DNA of 41,725 nucleotides from RGIG6374 sp045600965 (GTDB taxonomy: Bacteria > Bacteroidota > Bacteroidia > Bacteroidales > UBA932), in NCBI GenBank assembly GCA_045600965.1, contig JAZRYW010000028.1:1-41725 (forward strand). Reading direction: 5' to 3'. Of this stretch, positions 24,913 through 33,791 are shown in pieces. The notes below the pieces were generated by a model. It had not been told where the DNA came from. It did not search any database and was given only the letters and a program-made list of their open reading frames with translations. Within the stretch, counting starts at the first letter, position 1. Each line of letters opens with the position of its first letter. The position numbers were made by a program, and so were the translations under genes.

Positions 24913-25467
24913 TTACTGCTGTTTCTTCCGTGGTTTTCTCTTTTTTCGTGCCGCAGAGGCGGGTTCAGCTTCCAGGGGCGCTTCTGAATTGTAGCTGTAC
25001 TCCTTGACCCAGATCTGCCTTTCGATGGCCTGTTCCAGGGAAATCCACGTCTCGGTGGCTGCAATGCCGGGAATGTTCTGTATTGTGCTCAGCAGAACCT
25101 GCATAAGGTGCTCGTGGTCGAAACAGTACAATTTGAGAAGCAGGGCGTGGGATCCGGTGATGAAATGGCATTCCACAACCTCTGAAATCTTCTTGAGCGC
25201 CTCTATCACCTGAGGATAAACGTTGGCTTCGGAAAGTGATATCGACACGAAGGCGCATACATTGAGCCCCAGTGCCTGAGGCTTGACGAGGAGTCTCGCC
25301 CCGGTGATGATTCCCAGGCTCTCCATCTTTTTCACCCTCTGGTGAATCGCGGCTCCTGAAATACCTATCTCCCTTGCTATCTCGAGGAAAGGCATCCTCG
25401 CATTCTGGACCAGAAACGCAAGTATCTTCTGGTCAACCGAGTCTATCTGATATTGTGCCATAGTCAT
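24913..25467 (-). CDS. Lrp/AsnC-family transcriptional regulator with basic tail (184 aa)
   Basis: The N-terminal helix-turn-helix is of the AsnC type (IDSVDQKILAFLVQNARMPFLEIAREIGISGAAIHQRVKKMESLGII), followed by a RAM/ligand-binding domain (AFVSISLSEANVYPQVIEALKKISEVVECHFITGSHALLLKLYC). Such proteins sense amino acids or related metabolites. The last 30 or so residues are an extra low-complexity tail ending in KKRKPRKKQQ; typical family members stop near 150-160 aa. The next Met two codons in (MAQYQIDS, 25461) is an equally good start. The gene follows topA by 22 bases on the same strand. Confidence 0.92.
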   Translation of the reverse strand: MTMAQYQIDSVDQKILAFLVQNARMPFLEIAREIGISGAAIHQRVKKMESLGIITGARLLVKPQALGLNVCAFVSISLSEANVYPQVIEALKKISEVVECHFITGSHALLLKLYCFDHEHLMQVLLSTIQNIPGIAATETWISLEQAIERQIWVKEYSYNSEAPLEAEPASAARKKRKPRKKQQ

Positions 25468-25489
25468 ACGATTTTACAAATCCGGTCTT

Positions 25490-27826
25490 CTACTTCCGCC
25501 TTCCCTTTCCCCTGGCGGAAGCGGCAGGCTCCGGCGCGGCCTGTATTATTGAAATGCATTTCTCAAGGTCAAGATCCTCCGGCTTGACGCCTCTGGGTAT
25601 CTTGTAGTTCTTCCGGTCCTTCTTGATGTATGGGCCGAACTTGCCCTTGAGCACCTGGATGCCCTGTTCAGGGAATTCCCTGATAAGGCTTTGAGCTGCG
25701 GCGCGGGCTTCCATTCCTATCAGTTCGACGGCCTGCTCCAATGTGATGGTGTACGGGTCGTAGTCCTTGGGCAGGGAGATGAATTTGGAGCCAACCTTGA
25801 CATAGGGCCCGAACCTGCCCACGTTGACGCTTACCGGACCGTCCTCGGATGCTCCGAGCTCACGCGGAAGATCGAACAGCTTGAGCGCTTCCTCGAGGGT
25901 CACGTCCTCGATATGCTGCCCCTTGCGCAGGCTTGCGTGCTTCCTGGAAGGGTCGGTCGCGGAGCCTATCTGCACGAAAGGACCGTAGGGGCCCATCTTG
26001 GCGATGACCTCCTTGCCGCTGGCGGGGTCGGTGCCGAGTGTCCTTGCCTTCGTGAAAGGCTCCCTGCTTCCGGACGCATCGTCCACCATCCTGTGGAACG
26101 GGCCGTAGAAGTCGGAGATGAGCGCGTTCCACTGCATCTTTCCTTCAGCCACGACGTCAAGGTTGTCCTCCATCCTTGCAGTGAAGTCATAGTTCACGAT
26201 TTCAGGGAAGCACTTGATGAGATAGTCGGTGACGAGCGTGCCGATGTCCTCGGGGATCAGCTTGCCCTTTTCCGCGCCGAAGCAGGCCCGCACCTGGCGT
26301 GAGGTGACGCTGTCGCCCTTGAGGGTATATTCGCAGACAGTCCTGTTCTCACCCTCCCTGTTGCCTTTGGTTATGTACTGCCTTTCGAAAAGTGTTGTGA
26401 TGGTCGGCGCATAGGTCGAAGGCCTTCCGATCTCCTTTTCCTCCATCTTCTTGACCAGACTGGCCTCGGTGTATCGGGGAGCGTGGGTCGTGTAACTTTC
26501 CGTCGCGGTGATCACGTCGCGGAGCATTGTCTGTCCGCAGCCGAGGTCAGGAATGCTGACCAGAAGTCCGTCTTCCTGCGGTTCGTCATCCCGTCCCTCG
26601 AGATATACCTTGAGGAATCCGTCGAATATGATGTTTTCAGCCTGAGCCTCGAACTTCTCGTCGATGAGGCTTCCCGATATCTTTATCTCAGTCTTCTCGA
26701 CGCTGGCGTCAGCCATCTGGCAGGCAATTGTCCTCTTCCAGATGAGATTATAGAGCTTCTGTTCCTGTGCGGTGCCCTCGATGGTCTCATTGTCGATGAA
26801 GGTCGGCCTTATCGCCTCGTGCGCCTCCTGTGCGCCCTTGACCTTGGTCTTGTACTGTCTGGGGCGGCTGTAGCGTTCTCCGTACAGGGCCGTGATCTTT
26901 GCCCTTGCCGTGTTCACCGCAAGGGAGGAGAGATTGGTGGAGTCGGTACGCATATACGTAATGAGACCGTTCTCGTACAGTTTCTGTGCGACACTCATAG
27001 TCTGCTTCACGGAGAAGCCCAGTTTCCTGGACGCCTCCTGCTGGAGCGAGGATGTGGTGAAGGGGGGCGCAGGTGTGCGGGTGCTCTCCTTGCTGTCTAT
27101 CGAACTGATGGCGAAATCGGACCGGCGGCAGCGCTCCAGGAAGTCCTTTACGCTCTCCTGGTCATCGAATTTGGAATCGAGAACGGTTTTCAGGGTGGTT
27201 TCTCCGCCTTCAGGGGTGAAAGTGCCCTGTATCTTGAAGAACCTGGACGGAACGAATGCGTTTATCTCCCTTTCCCTGTCGACGATGAGCCTCAAGGCCA
27301 CCGACTGAACCCTTCCTGCGGAAAGTCCGGAGCGGATCTTCTTCCAGAGCACGGGTGAGAGTTCGAATCCCACGATCCTGTCCAGGACGCGTCTGGCCTG
27401 CTGTGCATACACAAGATCCATATCTATTCCGCGAGGCCTGCTGATTGCTTCCAGTATGGCCGGTTTGGTTATTTCGTGGAACGCTATCCTCCTGGAATTC
27501 TCCTCAGTCAGGCCGAGAGTGTCGAAAAGATGCCAGGCGATGGCTTCTCCCTCACGGTCCTCATCGGATGCGAGCCATACGGTTTCCGCATCCCTGACCC
27601 TTGTCCGGAGTTCACTGACCACCCTCTTCTTGTCTTCGGGTATCTCGTATGCGGGAGCGAAGCCGTTGTCAATGTCTATTCCTATTCCTTTCTTTCCCTT
27701 CTCGATGGCCAGGTCCCTGATGTGTCCGTAACTGGACACCACGGAAAAGTCGCTTCCAAGGTATTTCCCTATGGTTTTTGCCTTGGCGGGGGACTCGACT
27801 ATCACCAGATTCTTCGATGTGCTCAT
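25490..27826 (-). CDS. topA: DNA topoisomerase I, type IA (778 aa)
   Basis: Relaxes negative supercoils by single-strand passage. The TOPRIM domain opens with LVIVESPAKAKTIGKYLG (catalytic Glu11) and contains the DxDxE motif in ASDEDREGEAIAWHL. The nucleophile is Tyr291 in ITYMRTDST. The C-terminal part has no CxxC zinc fingers; it carries three GxxGPY repeats near residues 612 (GPYGPFVQIG), 665 (GRFGPYVKVG) and 725 (GKFGPYIKKD), a form common in this phylum. The end is an Ala/Pro linker plus a basic tail (ASARGKGRRK). It is cotranscribed with the downstream Lrp-type gene. Confidence 0.97.
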   Translation of the reverse strand: MSTSKNLVIVESPAKAKTIGKYLGSDFSVVSSYGHIRDLAIEKGKKGIGIDIDNGFAPAYEIPEDKKRVVSELRTRVRDAETVWLASDEDREGEAIAWHLFDTLGLTEENSRRIAFHEITKPAILEAISRPRGIDMDLVYAQQARRVLDRIVGFELSPVLWKKIRSGLSAGRVQSVALRLIVDREREINAFVPSRFFKIQGTFTPEGGETTLKTVLDSKFDDQESVKDFLERCRRSDFAISSIDSKESTRTPAPPFTTSSLQQEASRKLGFSVKQTMSVAQKLYENGLITYMRTDSTNLSSLAVNTARAKITALYGERYSRPRQYKTKVKGAQEAHEAIRPTFIDNETIEGTAQEQKLYNLIWKRTIACQMADASVEKTEIKISGSLIDEKFEAQAENIIFDGFLKVYLEGRDDEPQEDGLLVSIPDLGCGQTMLRDVITATESYTTHAPRYTEASLVKKMEEKEIGRPSTYAPTITTLFERQYITKGNREGENRTVCEYTLKGDSVTSRQVRACFGAEKGKLIPEDIGTLVTDYLIKCFPEIVNYDFTARMEDNLDVVAEGKMQWNALISDFYGPFHRMVDDASGSREPFTKARTLGTDPASGKEVIAKMGPYGPFVQIGSATDPSRKHASLRKGQHIEDVTLEEALKLFDLPRELGASEDGPVSVNVGRFGPYVKVGSKFISLPKDYDPYTITLEQAVELIGMEARAAAQSLIREFPEQGIQVLKGKFGPYIKKDRKNYKIPRGVKPEDLDLEKCISIIQAAPEPAASARGKGRRK

Positions 27827-27847
27827 AGTTTCGCTCTTTAATAACTC

Positions 27848-28024
27848 AAGTTTCGCAAGTATTTATATCGTTGATAATCAAAGTGAAGTGAGGACTTGCG
27901 AAACTTTTCCCCACCGCACTTTCTTATTTTTTTGTCCCCATCCCTGAATCCCTTCCCCGGGGAAGGGACTTTTCCAACGGCCTGACGGCCTCTAAATAAG
28001 GTGGTTTCGCATTTGCGAAACTTG
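27848..28024. repeat. Repeat-rich intergenic block between topA and the PBP1A operon
   Basis: The 316-base gap 27827-28142 holds no convincing gene. It contains a 13-bp perfect inverted repeat, AAGTTTCGCAAGT (27848-27860) against ACTTGCGAAACTT (27894-27906), and a 20-bp perfect palindrome centred on CCCCGGGG (27949-27968). There is also a GGCC-TGAC-GGCC hairpin (about 27980-27990) and an 8-bp hairpin GTTTCGCA-TT-TGCGAAAC (28004-28021). The 11-mer TTGCGAAACTT occurs directly repeated at 27896-27906 and 28013-28023. It may be a small non-coding repeat element or a structured topA leader. No transposase is present. Confidence 0.7.
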
Positions 28025-28051
28025 AATTTAATAAAAATGCCTTTGGGGCTG

Positions 28052-28084
28052 CAAAGTAACGGATAATTGAACCAATAATCCAAA
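28052..28084 (-). promoter_or_regulatory. Possible topA promoter
   Basis: On the minus strand TTTG (28081-28084) is followed by 21 bases and TTACTTTG (28052-28059), one mismatch from TAnnTTTG. If used, the topA leader would be a little over 200 bases and contain all the hairpins of the repeat block. Confidence 0.35.
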
Positions 28085-28093
28085 TTTTGTTGC

Positions 28094-28101
28094 TACTTTT
28101 G
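28094..28101 (+). promoter_or_regulatory. -7 element of the PBP1A-ddl-prmC-pepP operon
   Basis: TACTTTTG matches TAnnTTTG exactly and lies 41 bases before the ATG at 28143. No TTTG is present at the usual -33 spacing; the nearest TTG (28067-28069) is 24 bases away. Confidence 0.45.
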
Positions 28102-28142
28102 TGATTCGAACCAAGGCCGTGAGGCATCCTATCTTGCTGATA

Positions 28143-30512
28143 ATGAAAGATAAAACTCAAAAAATAATAATACGGGTCATATATCTGGCAGTGCTCTGCC
28201 CCATTGCCCTGATCCTGATAATGCTCCTGGGAGTGGCTCTCTTCGCGGAGATTCCGTCGTTCGAGGAGCTTGAAAGCCCGAAGACAAATCTCGCGACCCA
28301 GCTCATTTCCGAGGATGGCGCCGTGTTCAACACCTACCACATAGAGAACCGTACATTCGTGCGTTATGAAGAGCTCCCCCAGTCGCTGGTGGATGCTGCG
28401 GTGGCAACCGAGGACGTGCGTTTCTACAAGCATTCCGGCATCGACTTCCGCAGTCTGGGCCGCGTGGCGGTCAAGACCTTCCTGCTTGGCAACGTCAGCG
28501 GCGGCGGTGGCGGATCGACCATCACCCAGCAGCTCGCCAAGTCGCTTTTCCCACGCGAGGAGACATCAAGCCGGATTCCTGGAGCAAAATATGTGAAACT
28601 TGCAATCACCAAACTCAAGGAATGGATCACTGCGGTCAGGCTCGAGCACAATTACACGAAGGATGAGATTCTGGCGATGTATATGAACACCATATTCTTC
28701 GGTTCGAACGCCTACGGCATCAGAGCTGCGGCCAACACCTTCTTCTCGAAGGACCCCGCGGACCTCAATGTCGAGGAGAGCGCCCTGCTGGTGGGTATGG
28801 TGAACAAACCCACCAGATACAATCCCGTGATCAATCCGGACGCCTCCATAACCCGCCGCAACCACGTCCTCTCACAGATGCACAAGTACGGCTATCTGTC
28901 ACGGGCCGAATGTGACAGCATCAGCGGACTGCCCATCACGCTGTCATATTCACGCCAGGATCATAACAGCGGCATAGGACCCTATTTCAGGGATATGCTC
29001 CGCCGGTATATGAACGCGCAGAAGCCGAAACGCTCCGATTACACATATCCCGAGGAATTTTCGGCCGACTCGCTGCGCTGGAATGATGATCCCCTTTACG
29101 GCTGGCTCAACAAGAACTCGAAACCCGACGGAAGTCCCTACAATCTGGACAAGGACGGCCTGAAGATATACACCACCATCAACTCCCGTATGCAGCTCTA
29201 TGCAGAGCAGGCTGTTGCCGAGCATCTTGGCGGCGAACTTCAGCAGCAGTTCTTCAACGATATGAAGTGGAAGACCAACAAGCCTTTCGCCAGGGACGTG
29301 GATGCGGAACTGGCCGACAGGCTGATGAAGCAGGCCGAGAGATGGAGCGACCGCTACCGTCAGATGAAGGCGGCGGGGAAAGGCGAAAGCGAGATACGGA
29401 AGGCTTTCAGCGAGCCGGTCAGGATGAGGGTGTTCGCCTGGAACAAGGAGGGCTACATCGACACCACAATGACTCCGGACGATTCCATCCGCTACTACAA
29501 GTCGTTCCTCCGCGCCGCATTCGTGGCCGTCGAGCCCAACACGGGCAATGTCCTGGCATATGTTGGAGGCCCCAACTACAGGTTCTTCAAATATGACAAC
29601 GCCTGGCAGGGCAAGCGTCAGGTGGGCTCAACCATCAAGCCGTACCTCTACACCCTTGCGATGCAGGAAGGCTTCACGCCCTGCTCGAAGGTTGCGAACG
29701 TCCCCTATACCTTCGAGGTCGGTGACGAGACCTGGACTCCCCGCAGTACGGACCGCGCCGAATGGATAGGACGCACCGTGACTCTCAAATGGGGGCTTAC
29801 CAACTCCTCAAACAACATTTCCGCATATCTGATGAGCCAGTTCGGGCCTCAGGAAATGGTTGGGATGGCCCGGAAGCTCGGCATAAAGTCACATCTTGAA
29901 CCGGTGTATTCCCTCTGCGTGGGCTCGTGTGACCTGCCTCCTTTTGAAATGGTCGCCGCATACAATACCTTCCCCAGCCGCGGTGTGCAGATAGATCCCA
30001 TATTCGTCACCAGGATTGAGGATGCCGACGGCAATGTGCTCGCCAACTTCACTACGCGCAAGACAGAGGCCATCAGCGAGAACACGGCCTACCTTATGGT
30101 CAACCTGATGGAAGGCGTGGTGCGTGAGGGTACCGCCGGCAGGTTGCGCGGGAAATACGGGCTTGTCGGTGAACTTGCCGGCAAGACCGGCACCACGAAC
30201 GACAATTCCGACGGATGGTTCATAGGATACACGCCCAGGATTACGGCCGGCATCTGGGTCGGAGCCGAGGACAGACAGTGCCATTTCGAGTCGACGGCAC
30301 TCGGCCAGGGGTCAAATATGGCCCTGCCCATCTGGGGAATCTTTATGAAGAAAGTTTATGCTGACAACAGCCTTAACATAACGGAACAGGATACTTTTGT
30401 GGCACCTCCCGGGTTCGACCTTGCGCTTGGCTGCTCAGGCGGTGATGACGAGGTGACCGACAGTGGCTTCACCACTGCGGAACTTCAGGAGGAAAATGAA
30501 TTTTTTGATTGA
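28143..30512 (+). CDS. mrcA: Penicillin-binding protein 1A, bifunctional glycosyltransferase-transpeptidase (789 aa)
   Basis: A class A PBP that polymerises and crosslinks peptidoglycan. A membrane helix (about 8-34) precedes the GT51 domain with the catalytic Glu90 in ATEDVRFYKHSGID and the GGSTITQQLAKSLF motif. The transpeptidase domain has S496-x-x-K499 (VGSTIKPYLY), the SSNN motif (LTNSSNNISAYL) and K681-T-G (GKTGTTNDNSDGWFIGYTP). A short acidic tail follows. The start at 28143 is chosen over an in-frame ATG at 28101 that overlaps the -7 box. The stop is one base from the ddl start. Confidence 0.95.
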   Translation: MKDKTQKIIIRVIYLAVLCPIALILIMLLGVALFAEIPSFEELESPKTNLATQLISEDGAVFNTYHIENRTFVRYEELPQSLVDAAVATEDVRFYKHSGIDFRSLGRVAVKTFLLGNVSGGGGGSTITQQLAKSLFPREETSSRIPGAKYVKLAITKLKEWITAVRLEHNYTKDEILAMYMNTIFFGSNAYGIRAAANTFFSKDPADLNVEESALLVGMVNKPTRYNPVINPDASITRRNHVLSQMHKYGYLSRAECDSISGLPITLSYSRQDHNSGIGPYFRDMLRRYMNAQKPKRSDYTYPEEFSADSLRWNDDPLYGWLNKNSKPDGSPYNLDKDGLKIYTTINSRMQLYAEQAVAEHLGGELQQQFFNDMKWKTNKPFARDVDAELADRLMKQAERWSDRYRQMKAAGKGESEIRKAFSEPVRMRVFAWNKEGYIDTTMTPDDSIRYYKSFLRAAFVAVEPNTGNVLAYVGGPNYRFFKYDNAWQGKRQVGSTIKPYLYTLAMQEGFTPCSKVANVPYTFEVGDETWTPRSTDRAEWIGRTVTLKWGLTNSSNNISAYLMSQFGPQEMVGMARKLGIKSHLEPVYSLCVGSCDLPPFEMVAAYNTFPSRGVQIDPIFVTRIEDADGNVLANFTTRKTEAISENTAYLMVNLMEGVVREGTAGRLRGKYGLVGELAGKTGTTNDNSDGWFIGYTPRITAGIWVGAEDRQCHFESTALGQGSNMALPIWGIFMKKVYADNSLNITEQDTFVAPPGFDLALGCSGGDDEVTDSGFTTAELQEENEFFD

Positions 30513-30513
30513 G

Positions 30514-31482
30514 ATGAAGAAACAGATAGCGCTTGTCTATGGCGGCAACTCGGCGGAACACGATATTTCCGTCGCAAGCGGGAAGAATGTCGCCGCTCTT
30601 ATTGACAGAAACCTTTTCGACGTGCACGAGATTCTTGTCAAGGGCACTTCCTGGAGCATACAGCGTGAAGGATACGCCCCGATCGAGATGAATAAGGACG
30701 ATTTTTCGTATCAGCTTGACGGTCGCAGGGTGGCTTTCGACAAGGTCTTTATGATGATACACGGCACACCGGGCGAGAACGGCCTTATGGAAGCCTATTT
30801 CGAAATGCTGGACATTCCGTACACCACCTGCTCGAGCTTTGTAGGTGCGACGACTTTCAATAAATACGCCTGCAAGCAGTTCCTCCGCACCTCCGGAGTC
30901 CATCTTGCAAAGGACATCTACCTGAGGAAAGGCGATCCGTTCGACCCCGATGCGATTGTAAGGGAGCTGGGCCTCCCCCTTTTTGTGAAGCCCTGCGACG
31001 GAGGAAGCAGTTTCGGTGTGACCAAGGTCAAGAGGAAGGAGGATATCGCCGCCGCCATAGAGGAGGCCACCAGGGAATGGGACAGCTGCCTGATAGAGGA
31101 GTTCATAGAAGGCCGTGAGATGGATCAGGGCGTCTATTGCGATGAGGGAGAGATAAAGGTGCTCCCCATCACCGAGATCATCACCACAAATGAATTCTTC
31201 GACTATGAGGCCAAATATCTCGGCAAGAGCGATGAGGTTTGTCCGGCGCATATATCCGAACATACTGCCGCCCTTGTGGGTGAAGCCACGAAAATCATAT
31301 ACCACCGTCTCGGGTGCAAGGGATTTGTCAGAATGGACTACATCGTCCGTGGTGACGAGGTGTTCTTCCTCGAGATAAACACGGTTCCCGGCTTTACCAA
31401 GGCCAGCATTGTGCCCAAGCAGGTGATGGCCGCAGGTATGTCCGTCACGGATTTCCTCACGAAGGTGATAAACGAGGGCTGA
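30514..31482 (+). CDS. ddl: D-alanine--D-alanine ligase (322 aa)
   Basis: Joins two D-alanines for the peptidoglycan stem peptide. ATP-grasp fold: N-terminal IALVYGGNSAEHDISVASG, the central PLFVKPCDGGSSFGVTKVK and LIEEFIEGREMDQGVY, and the C-terminal metal-binding and closing FLEINTVPGFTKASIVPKQ. The start at 30514 gives the family form MKKQIALVYGG. An alternative ATG at 30496 is preceded by AGGAGG (30487-30492), but only three bases away, and would overlap PBP1A by 17 bases. Coupling to PBP1A places substrate synthesis and polymerisation together. Confidence 0.96.
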   Translation: MKKQIALVYGGNSAEHDISVASGKNVAALIDRNLFDVHEILVKGTSWSIQREGYAPIEMNKDDFSYQLDGRRVAFDKVFMMIHGTPGENGLMEAYFEMLDIPYTTCSSFVGATTFNKYACKQFLRTSGVHLAKDIYLRKGDPFDPDAIVRELGLPLFVKPCDGGSSFGVTKVKRKEDIAAAIEEATREWDSCLIEEFIEGREMDQGVYCDEGEIKVLPITEIITTNEFFDYEAKYLGKSDEVCPAHISEHTAALVGEATKIIYHRLGCKGFVRMDYIVRGDEVFFLEINTVPGFTKASIVPKQVMAAGMSVTDFLTKVINEG

Positions 31483-31483
31483 T

Positions 31484-32377
31484 ATGACAATATCCGCCTT
31501 TGCCTCGGCCGCACGCGGCAGACTCGAGCCTCTCTATGGCGCAGATGAGGCCAGATCCCTGGTCAACCGTCTGGTGGAGGGGCTTCTCGGGATTCCCGCA
31601 TACAAGATTTCCACCGATCCCGATATTGCGGTGGCGGACGAGGATGCCCGCGCCCTTGAGGCGGCAATGGACCAGCTGGCCGACTACAGACCCCTTCAGT
31701 ATGTCCTTGGGGCCTGTGAGTTCGCTTCGTTGAGGTTCAGGGTCAGGGAAGGTGTCCTCATCCCGCGTCCCGAAACCGAGGAGCTCGTTAAGCTGGTGGT
31801 GGAGGAGTTCGATGACAATTACCCGGATGCCGGGCAGTCCGCGCCGAATGTTCTGGATGCCTGCACCGGTTCAGGCTGCATAGCGTGGTCATTGGCGGCA
31901 TATCTTCCGGAATGTCAGATATATGGGTGCGACATTTCCGATGATGCGCTGAAAGTCGCCTGCAAGCAGAAACCCCGTCCGGCGGACCCTCAGATGGGAC
32001 GTATGGACATCGCGCGTCCGGTCTTCTTCCAGGCCGACGTGCTGAAACCGCCTCCTGCCGGCCTGCCGAAGTTCGGCATTATGGTCAGCAACCCTCCCTA
32101 TGTATGTATGGAAGAGAAGGCTGTGATGTCACCGAACGTCCTGCGGTATGAACCGGAACTGGCGCTGTTCGTCCCCGACGGGGACCCGTTGCTGTATTAC
32201 AGGGCCCTGTCCGACTGGGGCCTGAAACTGCTTGAAGACGGGGGACATCTCTATTTTGAAATCAACGAGAGGTTCGCCGCCGAAATGAAGGCCCTTCTGA
32301 CCATCGCAGGTTACCGCGATGTCGAAGTCCTCAAGGATATCAACGGCCGCGACCGTTTCGTAAAGTGTCACAGATAG
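31484..32377 (+). CDS. prmC: Release factor glutamine methyltransferase PrmC (297 aa)
   Basis: Methylates the GGQ glutamine of peptide-chain release factors. The helical N-terminal domain includes PLQYVLGACEFASLRFRV, then the PRPETEELV motif that opens the SAM domain, VLDACTGSGCIAWSLA as SAM motif I, and the catalytic NPPYV. Length is normal. It begins one base after ddl. Confidence 0.96.
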   Translation: MTISAFASAARGRLEPLYGADEARSLVNRLVEGLLGIPAYKISTDPDIAVADEDARALEAAMDQLADYRPLQYVLGACEFASLRFRVREGVLIPRPETEELVKLVVEEFDDNYPDAGQSAPNVLDACTGSGCIAWSLAAYLPECQIYGCDISDDALKVACKQKPRPADPQMGRMDIARPVFFQADVLKPPPAGLPKFGIMVSNPPYVCMEEKAVMSPNVLRYEPELALFVPDGDPLLYYRALSDWGLKLLEDGGHLYFEINERFAAEMKALLTIAGYRDVEVLKDINGRDRFVKCHR

Positions 32378-32394
32378 ATTCTAATTTCCAGGAT

Positions 32395-33786
32395 ATGCTT
32401 TTCGACAAGACCGTTTACATTTCCCGCAGGGAGACGCTCAGAAAGAAGGTCTCCACGGGGCTGATAGTGCTCTTCGGCAACAATGACTCTCCCGCCAACT
32501 ACCCTGCCAACGCTTTCAGGTTCAGGCAGGACAGTTCTTTTCTCTACTATTTCGCGCAGAAGAGAGACGCCCTTGTGGGGGTGTTGGATGCCGACTCCGG
32601 GGAAGACTGGCTGCTCGGTGACGACATCGATATCGAGGACATCATCTGGACCGGATTCGTCCCTTCGGTGCACGATCTCGCCATAGAGGCGGGAGTGTCA
32701 CATTCGGCTCCCCTTTCGAAGCTTGACGATATGGTAAAGGCCGCGCTTTCGGCCGGCCGTGAAGTGCATTATCTGCCTCCGTACCGTCACGACACTATGA
32801 TACGGCTGTCCGACCTGCTTGGCATACATCCTCTTGAAACCCGTCAGAAGGCCTCCGTCCGCCTTATCAAGGCGGTCGTGGATATGCGTTCGATAAAGAG
32901 CGACGGCGAGGTTGCCGAGATAGAGCGCGCAATGGCCATAGGCTATCAGATGCACACTGCCGCCATGAAAGCGTGCAGGCCCGGTGTCACCGAGAAGAGC
33001 ATAGCGGGCATAATGGAGGGCATCGTCACCTCTCTTGGAAGCAAGGTATCCTTCAACAGCATAGTTTCGATGCACGGTGAGATATTCCACGGCGATCCTT
33101 CGGACGTCCCGATGGAAGCGGGAAGACTGATGCTTTGTGATGCCGGGGCTGAAACCGACAACCACTACTGTTCCGACAACACGCGTGTGACCCCGATAAG
33201 CGGGCGGTTCACCTCACGTCAGAGGGATATCTATACAATTGTCGAGGCCTGCCACGACCTTGTGATAGAAAAGGCGCGGCCCGGCGTCAAATGGCTCGAT
33301 ATGCATCTCGATGTGTGCCGCCTGATGGCCGGCCGGCTGAAGGATCTGGGCCTGATGAGGGGCAATGTGGACGATGCCGTCGAGACGGGAGCCCACGCGA
33401 TGTTCCTCCAGCACGGCCTGGGACATATGATGGGTATGGACGTGCACGATATGGAAGGCCTGGGCCAGATATACGTCGGTTTCGACGATGAGGTGCGCCC
33501 TTCCACCCAGTTCGGTACGGACTGCCTCAGATGCGGCCGCCGCATACAGCCGGGCTTCGTCCTGACTGACGAACCGGGAATCTATTTCATACCGGCGCTC
33601 ATCGACAGGTGGCGCGCGGAAGGTCTCCACAGGGAGTTCATCAACTACGACCTGCTCGAATCCTACAGGGACTTCGGCGGCATACGCATCGAGGATGACC
33701 TTCTGATCACCGACACCGGCTGCCGTGTCCTCGGAGAGGATATCATTCCCTACCACGCCGACGACGTGGAGGAATTCATAGCCTGA
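32395..33786 (+). CDS. pepP: Xaa-Pro aminopeptidase (aminopeptidase P, M24B; 463 aa)
   Basis: Removes an N-terminal residue before proline using a dimetal centre. The N-terminal creatinase-like domain (FGNNDSPANYPANAFRFRQDSSFLYY) is followed by the pita-bread fold. Metal ligands are visible in LMLCDAGAETDNHYCSDNTR, HGLGHMMGMDVHD, LTDEPGIYF and GGIRIEDDLLIT. The ATG at 32395 gives MLFDKTVYISRRE, the usual family opening; a GTG at 32365 in frame overlaps prmC and would add ten residues. It is the last gene of the PBP1A operon and faces the tricorn gene across 5 bases. Confidence 0.93.
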   Translation: MLFDKTVYISRRETLRKKVSTGLIVLFGNNDSPANYPANAFRFRQDSSFLYYFAQKRDALVGVLDADSGEDWLLGDDIDIEDIIWTGFVPSVHDLAIEAGVSHSAPLSKLDDMVKAALSAGREVHYLPPYRHDTMIRLSDLLGIHPLETRQKASVRLIKAVVDMRSIKSDGEVAEIERAMAIGYQMHTAAMKACRPGVTEKSIAGIMEGIVTSLGSKVSFNSIVSMHGEIFHGDPSDVPMEAGRLMLCDAGAETDNHYCSDNTRVTPISGRFTSRQRDIYTIVEACHDLVIEKARPGVKWLDMHLDVCRLMAGRLKDLGLMRGNVDDAVETGAHAMFLQHGLGHMMGMDVHDMEGLGQIYVGFDDEVRPSTQFGTDCLRCGRRIQPGFVLTDEPGIYFIPALIDRWRAEGLHREFINYDLLESYRDFGGIRIEDDLLITDTGCRVLGEDIIPYHADDVEEFIA

Positions 33787-33791
33787 CGGAA

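Noticed and set aside
26483..27358. Long open frame on the plus strand opposite topA
   Set aside because: Shadow of topA; no start context or domain.
27848..28024. CRISPR array
   Set aside because: The repeats are mixed in orientation and irregularly spaced, with no repeat-spacer periodicity and no cas genes.
27838..28433. Small minus-strand open frames across the topA leader and PBP1A start
   Set aside because: They run through palindromes and repeats, are low in complexity and overlap a real gene; no support for coding.
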